Origin: Falsiroseomonas sp050563545
GTDB lineage: Bacteria; Pseudomonadota; Alphaproteobacteria; Acetobacterales; Acetobacteraceae
DNA: 64,000 nt
Assembly: GCF_050563545.1 (NCBI RefSeq)
Contig: NZ_JBNXUM010000020.1
Location: forward strand, 62,001 to 126,000
Direction: 5' to 3'
The translations under genes and the position numbers were made by a program. The notes below the pieces were generated by a model. That model saw only the letters and a list, made by a program, of their open reading frames with translations. It did not search any database and was not told the DNA's origin. Of the stretch, positions 44,297 through 51,613 are shown piece after piece; position 1 is the stretch's first letter; every line of letters starts with the position of its first letter.

Positions 44297-44878
44297 ATGG
44301 ACCAGGGAGAGTTCGCCGCGCCGATCCGCGGCCAGGACGCGCTGCATCCGGACGGCCAGTACTCCGCGCTTTCCAAGCTGTTCCACTGGGTCACCGCGCC
44401 GCTGCTGCCGCTCGCGCTCGCGACGGGCTTCGTCATCGGGCACATCAAGGACAGCGACAAGATGCCCTTCTACGCCCTGCACGAGAGCACGGGCGTCGTC
44501 ATCTTCACCCTGGCCGTGCTCCGCCTGTCCTGGCGGCTGATGAGCCCGCCGCCCGCGCTTCCCGGCCACATCTCGCCGGGCCAGCGGCGCGCGGCGGCCG
44601 CCGTCCATCACGCGCTCTACGCCTGCCTGATCGTCCAGCCCATCCTCGGCTTCGTGGCGACCAACGCCTTCGGCTTCCCGCTGCAGGGCGAGACCGCCTT
44701 CCTCGGCTTCATCGACTTCCCGAAGTTCATGGAAACCCAGGAATCGCTGGGCAACGCGACCATGAAGGTGCACGAGGTGGTCGGCCTGCTGCTCGCCATA
44801 CTCCTGCCGCTGCACGTGGCCGGCGCGGTGTTCCATCACGCCGTGCGTCGTGACGGCACGCTGTTGCGCATGCTCTGA
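44297..44878 (+). CDS. Cytochrome b561 family protein
   Basis: A 193-residue inner-membrane di-heme cytochrome with four membrane helices. Candidate heme-ligand histidines are in ALSKLFHWVTAPLLPLAL (~30), FYALHESTGVVIF (~63), AAVHHALYACLIVQPILG (~105) and MKVHEVVGLLLAILLPLHVAG (~155). GGAGGGAC precedes the ATG. These proteins pass electrons between the quinone pool and periplasmic acceptors, or remove superoxide. No partner gene is adjacent. Confidence 0.9.
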   Translation: MDQGEFAAPIRGQDALHPDGQYSALSKLFHWVTAPLLPLALATGFVIGHIKDSDKMPFYALHESTGVVIFTLAVLRLSWRLMSPPPALPGHISPGQRRAAAAVHHALYACLIVQPILGFVATNAFGFPLQGETAFLGFIDFPKFMETQESLGNATMKVHEVVGLLLAILLPLHVAGAVFHHAVRRDGTLLRML

Positions 44879-44933
44879 TCGCGCCGCATCGTCGGTGACG
44901 CGGGACCGAGGGACGCGGGACACAGGGGCGGGC

Positions 44934-46814
44934 ATGGGCTGGCTGGACAGGCTGATCGGCAGGCGGGCGGGGGCGGCCGACAACGTCGCGCTCGAGCGCC
45001 TGCGCGACCTGTCGCAGCACCACCAGCAGCTCCACCACCGCGACCCCGAGACGGAGGTGCACGAGGACCGCCTGTCGGTCCGGCTGCGCCCGATCGTCCC
45101 GCTGCCCCGCGGCCGCCAGCGCCGCAGCTGGTTCGGCGGCTATCCCCGCCTGCCGGGCTCGGTGAACTGGCCGATGAGCGACGGGGCGCCGATGCGCTTC
45201 CTCGCCCAGATCGACCTCGGCGAGCTGCCCACAGGCCTCTGGGGCGGGATCGGGCCGCGGTCGGGCTGGATCGGCATCTTCATCGGCACCCGCGACGGGC
45301 GCCCCGCGGCCACCGTGCTCCAGCTCCGCACGCTGGCCGCCGAGCGCATCTCCCCCCCGCTCTGGCGGGCGGAGCACATGACGCGCCTGCCTTTCAACGA
45401 CGCGCCGGAGGGCTTCGTCCTCGATCCCCCGGACTGGCCGGTCGAGGTCATCGTCCAGCCCGCCGACGCGCCCGACCTCCATCGCCCGCGCCGCGCCCGC
45501 TTCGAGGATCCCGACCACCTGCCCTTCTACGGCCAGGTCATGCCCGACATCGGCCGGGCGCTCTACCAGCCGCATGACTGGGCGACGCTGAAGCTGCTCA
45601 TCGCGGTGCTGCGCAACCAGGCCCAGCACCGCCGCGACCAGGCCGTCGGCGTGCTCGGCCGCGCCGCCCCGCGGAAGGAGGCCGATGACCTCGCCGGCCC
45701 CGAGGTGATCCTGGCCGAGGCTGACGAGGCCGCGCGCCGCTTCGCCGACCTCGATCCCGACCTGCCCTGGAACGAGGAGACCTGGCGGCCCTTCTCCGTC
45801 CTCGCCGCGACCTGGCGCAAGCGCCTTCATCGGCGCGCGCTGGACGGCAACGAGCCGCTGGCCAGCCTCGCCTCCCGCGTCGCCAACTACGCCGAAGGGC
45901 TGATGCGCTGCGCCGAGCGCGAGGACCGCACCGACCGCGACGCCTTCCGCAAGCTCGCGGCCCTGCGCGATCCCTGCTTCGACCTCTGGCGCGAGATCCG
46001 CGGCGACGCCCGCCTGCCGCAGGGCACCGTCGCCGGCCAGCCCAACCGCGAGGGCTTCCGGCGCTTCCGCGCGCAGCAGCCCGCGATCTGGGACGGCTAT
46101 GCGCAGCGCCTGCACGAGCTCCATGCCGCGCTGTCGGAGCTGCAGGTCGAGCTCGGCGTGCAGGGCGGCATCGCCACCGACACCTGGTTCGGCACCGTCT
46201 TCGGCCAGGGCATGCCGCCCACCCGCGAGGAGGGCGCGAAGCTCGTCACGGTCTGGCTGCGCACCGCGCAACTGCTGGCGCGCGAGGCCGGCGGCGGCAA
46301 CCAGGCCGACGCGGCCAGCACCGTCGCGCGGACCGAGCTGGTGCGCGCGGATTCCGAGGATTCGCGCCTCGCCGCGCTGGCCGAGCAGGCCGCGGCGACG
46401 GAGGCCGCCGGCACCGCCTTCTCCTGGGCGGTCTGGCAGCCCCGGATCGAGGCGCTGCGCCCGTCCTCGGACGCGGCCTGGCGCAGCGTGCTGATGGCCT
46501 GGCAACAGCTGCGCGCCTTCCAGCTCGGCCGCGCCTATGCCCGCGGCGAGCCGCTGCCCGACGTGCTGCGCACGCACATGCTGGCGCGCTGGGCCTTCGA
46601 CGCGCGCTACGAGATCGGCCGCATGGGCGGCCCGCCCTCGACGAAGGCCTATAACGGCCGCGGCGAGGAGGACCGGCTGCTGCTGCTGGAGATGCCGACC
46701 AGCACGCTGTTCGGCTGGGGCTTCGGCGACGAGGGCAGCCTGGCGCTGACCATCCGCCGCGACGAGCTCCGCCGCGGCGACTTCTCCAAGGTCGCCGCCG
46801 GCATCATGGCATAG
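44934..46814 (+). CDS. DUF1963 (YwqG-like) protein with a large internal insertion
   Basis: A 626-residue protein. The N-terminal ~200 residues show the DUF1963 core (WFGGYPRLPGSVNWPMSDG, MRFLAQIDLGELP), and the last ~50 residues its usual ending (LLLLEMPTSTLFGWGFGDEGSLALTI). DUF1963 proteins are typically 250-300 residues. Here ~350 mostly helical, charged residues are inserted between the two halves (for example RRFADLDPDLPWNEETWRPF and LHELHAALSELQVELG). Function of the family is unknown. The gene is followed closely by a convergent small gene. Confidence 0.82.
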   Translation: MGWLDRLIGRRAGAADNVALERLRDLSQHHQQLHHRDPETEVHEDRLSVRLRPIVPLPRGRQRRSWFGGYPRLPGSVNWPMSDGAPMRFLAQIDLGELPTGLWGGIGPRSGWIGIFIGTRDGRPAATVLQLRTLAAERISPPLWRAEHMTRLPFNDAPEGFVLDPPDWPVEVIVQPADAPDLHRPRRARFEDPDHLPFYGQVMPDIGRALYQPHDWATLKLLIAVLRNQAQHRRDQAVGVLGRAAPRKEADDLAGPEVILAEADEAARRFADLDPDLPWNEETWRPFSVLAATWRKRLHRRALDGNEPLASLASRVANYAEGLMRCAEREDRTDRDAFRKLAALRDPCFDLWREIRGDARLPQGTVAGQPNREGFRRFRAQQPAIWDGYAQRLHELHAALSELQVELGVQGGIATDTWFGTVFGQGMPPTREEGAKLVTVWLRTAQLLAREAGGGNQADAASTVARTELVRADSEDSRLAALAEQAAATEAAGTAFSWAVWQPRIEALRPSSDAAWRSVLMAWQQLRAFQLGRAYARGEPLPDVLRTHMLARWAFDARYEIGRMGGPPSTKAYNGRGEEDRLLLLEMPTSTLFGWGFGDEGSLALTIRRDELRRGDFSKVAAGIMA

Positions 46815-46823
46815 GCCGCGGGT

Positions 46824-47048
46824 CTACTTCAGCGGCTGGTGCGCCTTGTCCAGCAGGCGCCCGAACCAGCCCTTCCTCTCCGGCGCCGCCGCCTTCGCCG
46901 CAGCTTCCTCCTTCGCGGCCTCCGCAGCCTCCTGCTTCGCGCGCCGTTCCTTCTCCACCAGCCACTTCTCGAGCGTCATGCCCGCCTTGGCGGCGCGCCG
47001 CGCCTCATAGGCGCGCTGGCCTTCGGTGAGTTCGCTCGGCTTGGCCAT
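46824..47048 (-). CDS. Small charged protein, hypothetical
   Basis: A 74-residue protein, MAKPSELTEGQRAYEARRAA at the start, rich in Ala, Glu, Lys and Arg in the middle (KERRAKQEAAEAAKEEAA, a likely single helix), ending RKGWFGRLLDKAHQPLK, an amphipathic segment that might touch the membrane. Starts with the ATG at 47048. Codon use and the tight convergent spacing fit a gene. No function known. Confidence 0.6.
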   Translation of the reverse strand: MAKPSELTEGQRAYEARRAAKAGMTLEKWLVEKERRAKQEAAEAAKEEAAAKAAAPERKGWFGRLLDKAHQPLK

Positions 47049-47158
47049 GGCGGGGTCCTCGATGCGCGCAGCTGTCCGGGGCGGGGTGTCGCGCGGCGGC
47101 GCGCGCCCGGCAAGACCCCGCCCTTGCATCCCCTCGCCGCGGCGACGAAGTTCCGCAC

Positions 47159-47491
47159 ATGGAACCCCGCGTCAAGGCCGGCATCTGGGTGCAGATGGCG
47201 ATGCGCCTGTCCGACATCAGCGGCCGCCCGGCGGTGGTCATCCGCAAGGGCGACCCGGATGCCGGCGGCATCCTCTGCCTGCTGCGCGGGCGGGAGGGGA
47301 TCCTCGTCCTCTCCCAGGTGCGTGACGCCGAGGGCCGGCCCGCCTGGCTGCGTGCCGCCGGCGAGCGCCCCGTGGATGACGCCGCGGCCGACGCCTATGT
47401 CGAGCGCCAGGTCAAGCGCGATCCCGACCTCTGGGTGCTGGAGTTCGAGGCCCCGGACCTGAAGCCACCGTTCGAGGCCAAGCTGCTTTAA
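47159..47491 (+). CDS. DUF1491 family protein
   Basis: A 110-residue protein with the DUF1491 pattern typical of alphaproteobacteria: VKAGIWVQMAMRLSDISGRPAVVIRKGDPDAGGIL, a turn, then YVERQVKRDPDLWVLEFE near the C-terminus. It is a small, probably beta-rich protein of unknown function. Standalone, ending ten bases before the end of the convergent TetR gene. Confidence 0.87.
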   Translation: MEPRVKAGIWVQMAMRLSDISGRPAVVIRKGDPDAGGILCLLRGREGILVLSQVRDAEGRPAWLRAAGERPVDDAAADAYVERQVKRDPDLWVLEFEAPDLKPPFEAKLL

Positions 47492-47501
47492 ACTCGGCCG
47501 C

Positions 47502-48092
47502 TCACGCCGCCGCCGCGTCCAGCAGCCCTTCCGCCACCCCGACGATCGCGGCCGCCTTCCCGCGCCCGAGCCCGCCCCGGCCCTGCAGCGCCAGGCCCTG
47601 CCCGAGATTGGCGAGGAACTGGGCCAGCGCAGCGGCATCCGTCCCGGGGCGGAGCTCGCCATCCCCGACGGCCCGCTCCAGCGCCGCCCGGAAGGACGCC
47701 TCGATCGCGGCGTTGTGGCGCTCCGTGATCGCGGTGACCGCCGCGTCGCGGCCGAACTCGACGGTCGAGTTGCAGACCAGGCAGCCCCGGAAATCCGGCG
47801 CCGTCACCGCATCCACCCAGGTCCCGAGGACGGAGCGGACATTCGCCAGGCCCGATCCCGGCGCGGCCAGCCTCTCGTGCAGCCAGCGGAACTGCGTCGT
47901 GCCGTAGTGGTCGAGCGCCTCGAGGAAGAGCGAGCGCTTGTCGCCGAAGGTATTGTAGAGGCTCTGGCGGCCGATCCCCATCGCGGCCTGCAGCTCGGGC
48001 AGGCCGGTGCGCTCGTAGCCGCCGGCCCAGAAGGCGCGCATCGCGTCCTCCAGCGCCTTCCCGCGATCGAATTCCCTGGGCCTGCCGCTCAT
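47502..48092 (-). CDS. TetR/AcrR family transcriptional regulator
   Basis: A 196-residue repressor-type protein with an N-terminal helix-turn-helix (ALEDAMRAFWAGGYERTGLPE then LQAAMGIGRQSLYNTFGDKR) and a C-terminal ligand-binding domain with LVCNSTVEFG, seen in the AcrR/YxaF-like branch. The start is the ATG at 48092, directly beside two palindromes that are likely its own operators. It is divergent from the SnoaL-like and GST genes, which it probably controls. Confidence 0.9.
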   Translation of the reverse strand: MSGRPREFDRGKALEDAMRAFWAGGYERTGLPELQAAMGIGRQSLYNTFGDKRSLFLEALDHYGTTQFRWLHERLAAPGSGLANVRSVLGTWVDAVTAPDFRGCLVCNSTVEFGRDAAVTAITERHNAAIEASFRAALERAVGDGELRPGTDAAALAQFLANLGQGLALQGRGGLGRGKAAAIVGVAEGLLDAAAA

Positions 48093-48113
48093 GGACGTCA
48101 GATGCGCTTTCTG

Positions 48114-48125
48114 GACCGATCGGTC
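48114..48125. promoter_or_regulatory. TetR operator 1
   Basis: GACCGATCGGTC is a perfect 12-bp palindrome 22 bases upstream of the tetR-type start. It shares its core with the second palindrome 31 bases away (three helical turns, centre to centre), so two repressor dimers could bind on the same DNA face. Confidence 0.75.
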
Positions 48126-48141
48126 AAGACTCTGCTTGATT

Positions 48142-48159
48142 ATGGATCGATCGGTCCAT
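48142..48159. promoter_or_regulatory. TetR operator 2
   Basis: ATGGATCGATCGGTCCAT is an 18-bp palindrome with a single mismatched pair, sharing GATCGGTC with operator 1. It lies 56 bases before the start of the SnoaL-like gene, a good position to block transcription of both divergent genes. Confidence 0.75.
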
Positions 48160-48214
48160 AATACCGGCGCGACCGGCCCGGCATCCCGCCGCGCCGTCGC
48201 CCGGAGAGACCCGA

Positions 48215-48805
48215 ATGCGTCGCACGATCCTGATCGCCCTCGCGCTGCTGGCCGCCGCGCCGGCCGCCGCGCAGCAGCCCCGGCCCGCCGCGCCCGCCGC
48301 GCCGGCCGCACGCATGACCGAGCCGCCGTATGCGCCCGGCACCGTCGCCTACAACACCTGGCTGGGCCGCACCTTCTCCGAGGTGCTGCTGAACGAGCGC
48401 TCGCAGGAGGAGCGCGTGCGCATCCTCAACCGCATCGTCGCCACCGGCTACATCCAGCACAATCCGCTTGTGCCGCAGGGCAGGCAGGGGCTGATCGACT
48501 TCATCCCGGTCATCTACCAGTCCATGCCGGACAGCCGCTTCATCCTCCACGACGTCTTCGCCACGGCCGACCGCGTCGTCACGCGCTGGACCTGGACGGG
48601 CACCCTGACCGGCGCGCCCTTCCTCGGCATTCCCGCGCGCGGGCAGCGCGTGGAGTTCGACGTCATCGACGTCTGGGCGGTGCGCGACGGCATGCTTTAC
48701 GAGCACTGGGACCAGTTCGACTGGCCGCGTGCGCTGATCCAGCTCGGCGTGCAGGGCCTGCCGCAGCCCTTCGTCGACGTGGCGGCGCGGCCGGTCAGCC
48801 GCTGA
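48215..48805 (+). CDS. Secreted SnoaL-like (NTF2-fold) protein
   Basis: A 196-residue protein with a signal peptide (LIALALLAAAPAAAQQ) and a proline-alanine spacer. The NTF2/SnoaL-like domain is then visible: ATGYIQHNPLVPQGRQGLIDF ... RFILHDVFATADRVVTRWTWTGTL and VEFDVIDVWAVRDGMLYEHWDQFD. Proteins of this fold are small cyclases, isomerases or ligand binders; the polyketide-cyclase-like WxxxD end is present. It is the first gene of the set divergent from the TetR regulator and is followed by a GST gene. Confidence 0.82.
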   Translation: MRRTILIALALLAAAPAAAQQPRPAAPAAPAARMTEPPYAPGTVAYNTWLGRTFSEVLLNERSQEERVRILNRIVATGYIQHNPLVPQGRQGLIDFIPVIYQSMPDSRFILHDVFATADRVVTRWTWTGTLTGAPFLGIPARGQRVEFDVIDVWAVRDGMLYEHWDQFDWPRALIQLGVQGLPQPFVDVAARPVSR

Positions 48806-48812
48806 CCACGCC

Positions 48813-48840
48813 GCCGGCCCGGCGCGCGCGCCGGGCCGGC
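48813..48840. repeat. Perfect 28-bp palindrome between the SnoaL-like and GST genes
   Basis: Bases 48813-48840 read the same on both strands (GCCGGCCCGGCGCG and its complement). Without a loop or T-tract it is not a typical terminator, but the RNA can form a strong G/C hairpin that may protect or separate the two transcripts. Confidence 0.6.
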
Positions 48841-48871
48841 TTCCCGATCCATCCCGACAGGACCCGACCCG

Positions 48872-49516
48872 ATGACCCTCATTGTCCATGGCTGGGGCTT
48901 CAGCCCCTATGTCCGCGCCGTCCGCGCCGCGCTGAACGAGAAGGCCGTGCCGCATGAGCACCGCGACATGACGCCCGCCGACCTGGCCGATGCCGGCTTC
49001 CGCGCGATCAGCCCCTTCGGCAAGGTGCCGGTGCTGCGGCACGGCGACCTCGCCCTCTCGGAATCCATCGCCATCCTACACTATGTCGAGGAGGCCTTCC
49101 CCGGCCCCTCCCTCGTTCCGGGGGAGGCCGCGGCCCGCGCGCGGATGCGCATGCTGCTGCTCGGCGTCTCCTCCTACCTCTATCCCGCGGCGGTGATGGG
49201 CGTGTTCTTCCAGGACGCCTATGTCCGCGCCAATGGCGGGACGCCCGACGAGGCGGCGGTGCATGCCGCGGCGGCGCGCACCGCCCCCGTGCTCGATGCG
49301 CTCGAGGCGCATTGGGACGGTCCCTGGGCGGTGGGGGAGCATCTCTCGCTCGCCGACCTGCTTGCCCTGCCGATGGTCCAGAACCTCGCGATGACGGCGG
49401 AGGGAAGGGGGCTGCTCGCGGCGCGGCCGCGGCTGTCGGCCTGGTTCGACCGCGCCGCGGCGCGGCCGAGCCTTCGCGCGACGGAGCGGCCGATCCCGCT
49501 GTTCGGGCTGGCATAG
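48872..49516 (+). CDS. Glutathione S-transferase family protein
   Basis: A 214-residue GST. The N-terminal thioredoxin-like domain has GWGFSPYVRAVRAALNEKAV and the glutathione site SPFGKVPVLRHGDLALSESIAILHY. The C-terminal helical domain carries HLSLADLLALPMVQNLAM. It probably conjugates an electrophile linked to the inducer sensed by the nearby TetR regulator (inference). It stops 30 bases before a nested terminator hairpin. Confidence 0.92.
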   Translation: MTLIVHGWGFSPYVRAVRAALNEKAVPHEHRDMTPADLADAGFRAISPFGKVPVLRHGDLALSESIAILHYVEEAFPGPSLVPGEAAARARMRMLLLGVSSYLYPAAVMGVFFQDAYVRANGGTPDEAAVHAAAARTAPVLDALEAHWDGPWAVGEHLSLADLLALPMVQNLAMTAEGRGLLAARPRLSAWFDRAAARPSLRATERPIPLFGLA

Positions 49517-49546
49517 GGGCGGCCCTGGGCTGCGCGCGCCGGTCCG

Positions 49547-49593
49547 CGGGCGGGGCGAAGCGCCGCGGGCACCGCCCGCGGCTGCCCCGCCCG
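49547..49593. terminator. Nested hairpin between convergent GST and GYD genes
   Basis: An outer 10-bp stem pairs CGGGCGGGGC (49547-49556) with GCCCCGCCCG (49584-49593). Inside it GCCGCGGGC (49562-49570) pairs with GCCCGCGGC (49574-49582). There is no T-tract, but the position between two gene ends and the symmetry suggest a bidirectional transcription stop. Confidence 0.6.
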
Positions 49594-49598
49594 GTGGG

Positions 49599-49934
49599 CT
49601 ACTTGCCCGCGGGCTTGTAGGCCGCGCGCAGCTGCGCCGCCTTCTTGCGGATGCCGACCACCTCCTCCGGTGTCATCAGCCGCATCAGCTTCAGGTTCTG
49701 CACCGACCCCGAGCCCGCGATCACGCCGCCGATCGCGGGCGCCAGGCTCGGATCCGGCACGTCGAAGATCAGCAGCGCGCCCGGACCCTCGGCGGCGGTG
49801 CTGTAGAGGCTGACGACGCGGCCGCCGGCGGCTTCGAGCAGGTGCTGCACCGCCGAGAGGCGGCTGGTCTCGGGATTGTCCATCAGGCCGTTGATGGCCT
49901 GCGGCGTATAGTTGGCCGTGATGCAGAACAGCAT
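49599..49934 (-). CDS. GYD domain-containing protein
   Basis: A 111-residue protein with the GYD-domain pattern: MLFCITANYTPQAINGLMD, LLEAAGGRVVSLYSTAAEGP and LIFDVPDPSLAPAIGGVIAGSGSVQNLKLMRLMTPEE. AAGGGAG precedes the ATG. GYD domains form small alpha-beta barrels of unknown function. A weak inverted repeat (50024-50030 with 50041-50047) lies upstream. Confidence 0.85.
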   Translation of the reverse strand: MLFCITANYTPQAINGLMDNPETSRLSAVQHLLEAAGGRVVSLYSTAAEGPGALLIFDVPDPSLAPAIGGVIAGSGSVQNLKLMRLMTPEEVVGIRKKAAQLRAAYKPAGK

Positions 49935-50214
49935 GGCGATCGCTCCCTTGCCTTGTTGGCTGCTGCCTGCCGCCCTTGCGGGCGTCGCCCGGCCCGGGCG
50001 GCGGGGCAGAGTGTAACCGACCGGGATCGTGGGAGGGTGGACGATCCGTCGGCACCGGCGAAGACCGGCCGACAAGCTCGCCGACGACGGCCTTGTTTCG
50101 GCGCGCGACTTCCGGTGTTCCGGTTCGTCTTCACGATGCGCGGCGCGTCGGGGCCCCGGGTGGCGCCCATGCTTCCGTGTTGACATCCCTGCTTTCACAG
50201 GCTGAGCTTCGCCG

Positions 50215-50325
50215 ATGTCCGGCCCTCGCCCGAACACCGCCGACCGACGTCGTCGCTGCGATCCCGCGGCGGCGCAGGCGGCCGCGTGCAGGCAGGCTTT
50301 CTCCCGGGCGACGGTCCTTCCCTAG
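50215..50325 (+). CDS. Putative arginine-rich leader peptide of argC
   Basis: A 36-codon open frame starting ATG at 50215 and ending TAG at 50325. Codons 11-14 are CGA CGT CGT CGC, four arginines in a row, using CGA and CGT, which are scarce in such G+C-rich genes; further Arg codons are 5, 26 and 31. A partial ribosome-binding site (AGGCTGAG) precedes the ATG. A strong terminator follows 41 bases after the stop and argC 40 bases beyond that. This is the layout of a transcription-attenuation leader. Chance is possible because Arg codons are common in G+C-rich DNA. Confidence 0.5.
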   Translation: MSGPRPNTADRRRRCDPAAAQAAACRQAFSRATVLP

Positions 50326-50365
50326 GGCGATCCGCACGAGACGGCCTCCGGCCCGCGCTTCCCGA

Positions 50366-50399
50366 CCCCCGCAGCCCTCGGCTCCGGGGGTTTTATTTT
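50366..50399 (+). terminator. Intrinsic terminator/attenuator in the argC leader
   Basis: CCCCCG (50366-50371) pairs with CGGGGG (50385-50390), and AGCC (50373-50376) with GGCT (50380-50383) across one C-C mismatch and a CTC loop. TTTTATTTT follows directly. It ends 40 bases before argC on the coding strand. No plus-strand gene precedes it closely, so it fits leader attenuation better than ending another gene. GCTGCG at 50255-50260, next to the arginine codons, could pair with CGCAGC of its left arm. Confidence 0.8.
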
Positions 50400-50438
50400 G
50401 CCCTTCACGCCACCCCACCCCAGCAGCAGGACACCACC

Positions 50439-51416
50439 ATGAGCATCCGCGTCGGCATCGTCGGGATCAGCGGCTTCGGCGGCGGCGAGGCGATGCGCCT
50501 GGTCGCGAGCCACCCGGCCTTCGACCTGGTCTACGCCGCGGGCGAGGGCAGCGCCGGCAGCCCGTTGGTGGACCGCTTCCCCGGCGTGCCGGCCAGGCTG
50601 GCCGGGCTGGTGATCGAGAAGTGGGATCCCGCGGCCCTGCCGAAGCTCGACCTGCTGTTCGCGTCGCTGCCCACCGGCGCCTCGGCCGAGGCGCTGGCGC
50701 GCGTCCCGAAGGACGTGAAGATCGTGGATATCGGCGGCGACCACCGCGACGCCGAGGGCTGGGTCTACGGCCTGGCCGATGTCTGGCCGGACCGGATCGC
50801 GGGCCGCGACCGCGTCGCCAATCCCGGCTGCTTCCCGGCCGCGGCGCTGACCGCGCTGGCGCCGCTGCTTTCCGACAGGCTGATCGAGCCCGGCAACATC
50901 GTCATCGACGCCAAGACCGGCATCTCCGGTGCCGGCCGCGGCGGCGCCGACAGCCGGTTCGGCTTCGCCGAGAGCAACGAGAACCTGGTGCCCTACGGCC
51001 TGCTCGACCACGTCCACATGCCAGAGATGGCCAGGACGATCGAGCGGCTTAGCGGCGGCAGCGCGGCCGGGCTGGTCTTCACGCCGCACCTCGTGCCGAT
51101 GACCCGCGGTATTCTCGCCACCATCTACTGCCGCGGCCGCGCCACCACGGAGCAGTGCCTGGACGCGGCCCGGCGCTTCTACGCCGGGCGGGCCTTCGTG
51201 CGCGTGAGCGACAGGCCGCCGCAGACGAAATGGGCTGCCGGCTCGAACCTCGCCTTCGTCAGCTATGCCGCCGATCCCGGGCGCAACCTGGTGATCGCGA
51301 TGGGCGTGGTGGACAATCTCGGCAAGGGAGCGGCCGGCCAGGCCGTGCAGAATGCGAACCTGATCTGCGGCCTGCCCGAGACCGCGGGGCTGGAGGTCGC
51401 GCCCGTCTGGCCGTGA
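50439..51416 (+). CDS. argC: N-acetyl-gamma-glutamyl-phosphate reductase
   Basis: 325 residues; the NADPH-dependent third step of arginine synthesis. The Rossmann motif VGIVGISGFGGGEAMRLVASH, the catalytic cysteine in VANPGCFPAAALTALAPLL (~residue 130) and the histidine region LLDHVHMPEMART are present, and the end shows DNLGKGAAGQAVQN. Length and motifs fit the type-1 ArgC branch. A leader with arginine codons and a terminator precedes it. Cytoplasmic. No other arg gene is in the window. Confidence 0.95.
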   Translation: MSIRVGIVGISGFGGGEAMRLVASHPAFDLVYAAGEGSAGSPLVDRFPGVPARLAGLVIEKWDPAALPKLDLLFASLPTGASAEALARVPKDVKIVDIGGDHRDAEGWVYGLADVWPDRIAGRDRVANPGCFPAAALTALAPLLSDRLIEPGNIVIDAKTGISGAGRGGADSRFGFAESNENLVPYGLLDHVHMPEMARTIERLSGGSAAGLVFTPHLVPMTRGILATIYCRGRATTEQCLDAARRFYAGRAFVRVSDRPPQTKWAAGSNLAFVSYAADPGRNLVIAMGVVDNLGKGAAGQAVQNANLICGLPETAGLEVAPVWP

Positions 51417-51446
51417 GACGCTCGCACGACGGGCGCTGCAGGCGAG

Positions 51447-51518
51447 AGGTAGGCGCGGGAATCGAACCCGCTCATGGCGGTTTTGCAGACCGCAGCGTTC
51501 CCACTTCGCCAGCCCACC
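51447..51518 (-). tRNA. tRNA-Cys (GCA anticodon)
   Basis: The minus strand folds as a cloverleaf. The acceptor stem GGTGGGC pairs with GCCTACC with one G-T wobble. The anticodon arm is GCGGT-CTGCAAA-ACCGC with anticodon GCA, and the T arm is GCGGG-TTCGATT-CCCGC. The 3' CCA is not encoded. It lies 30 bases past the end of argC, opposite strand. Confidence 0.95.
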
Positions 51519-51613
51519 CGACCGGCGCAACCTACACGTTCCGGCAGCGCCGGCGAAGGGCTGCGAGGATCAGGACCGTCGCGCCGGTCGCGGGTGCCGG
51601 CGCAAGCTCGGCT

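Noticed and set aside
50180..50185. TTGACA as -35 element of the argC promoter
   Set aside because: No convincing -10 hexamer at 16-18 bases downstream, so I do not call a promoter, though it lies where one is expected.
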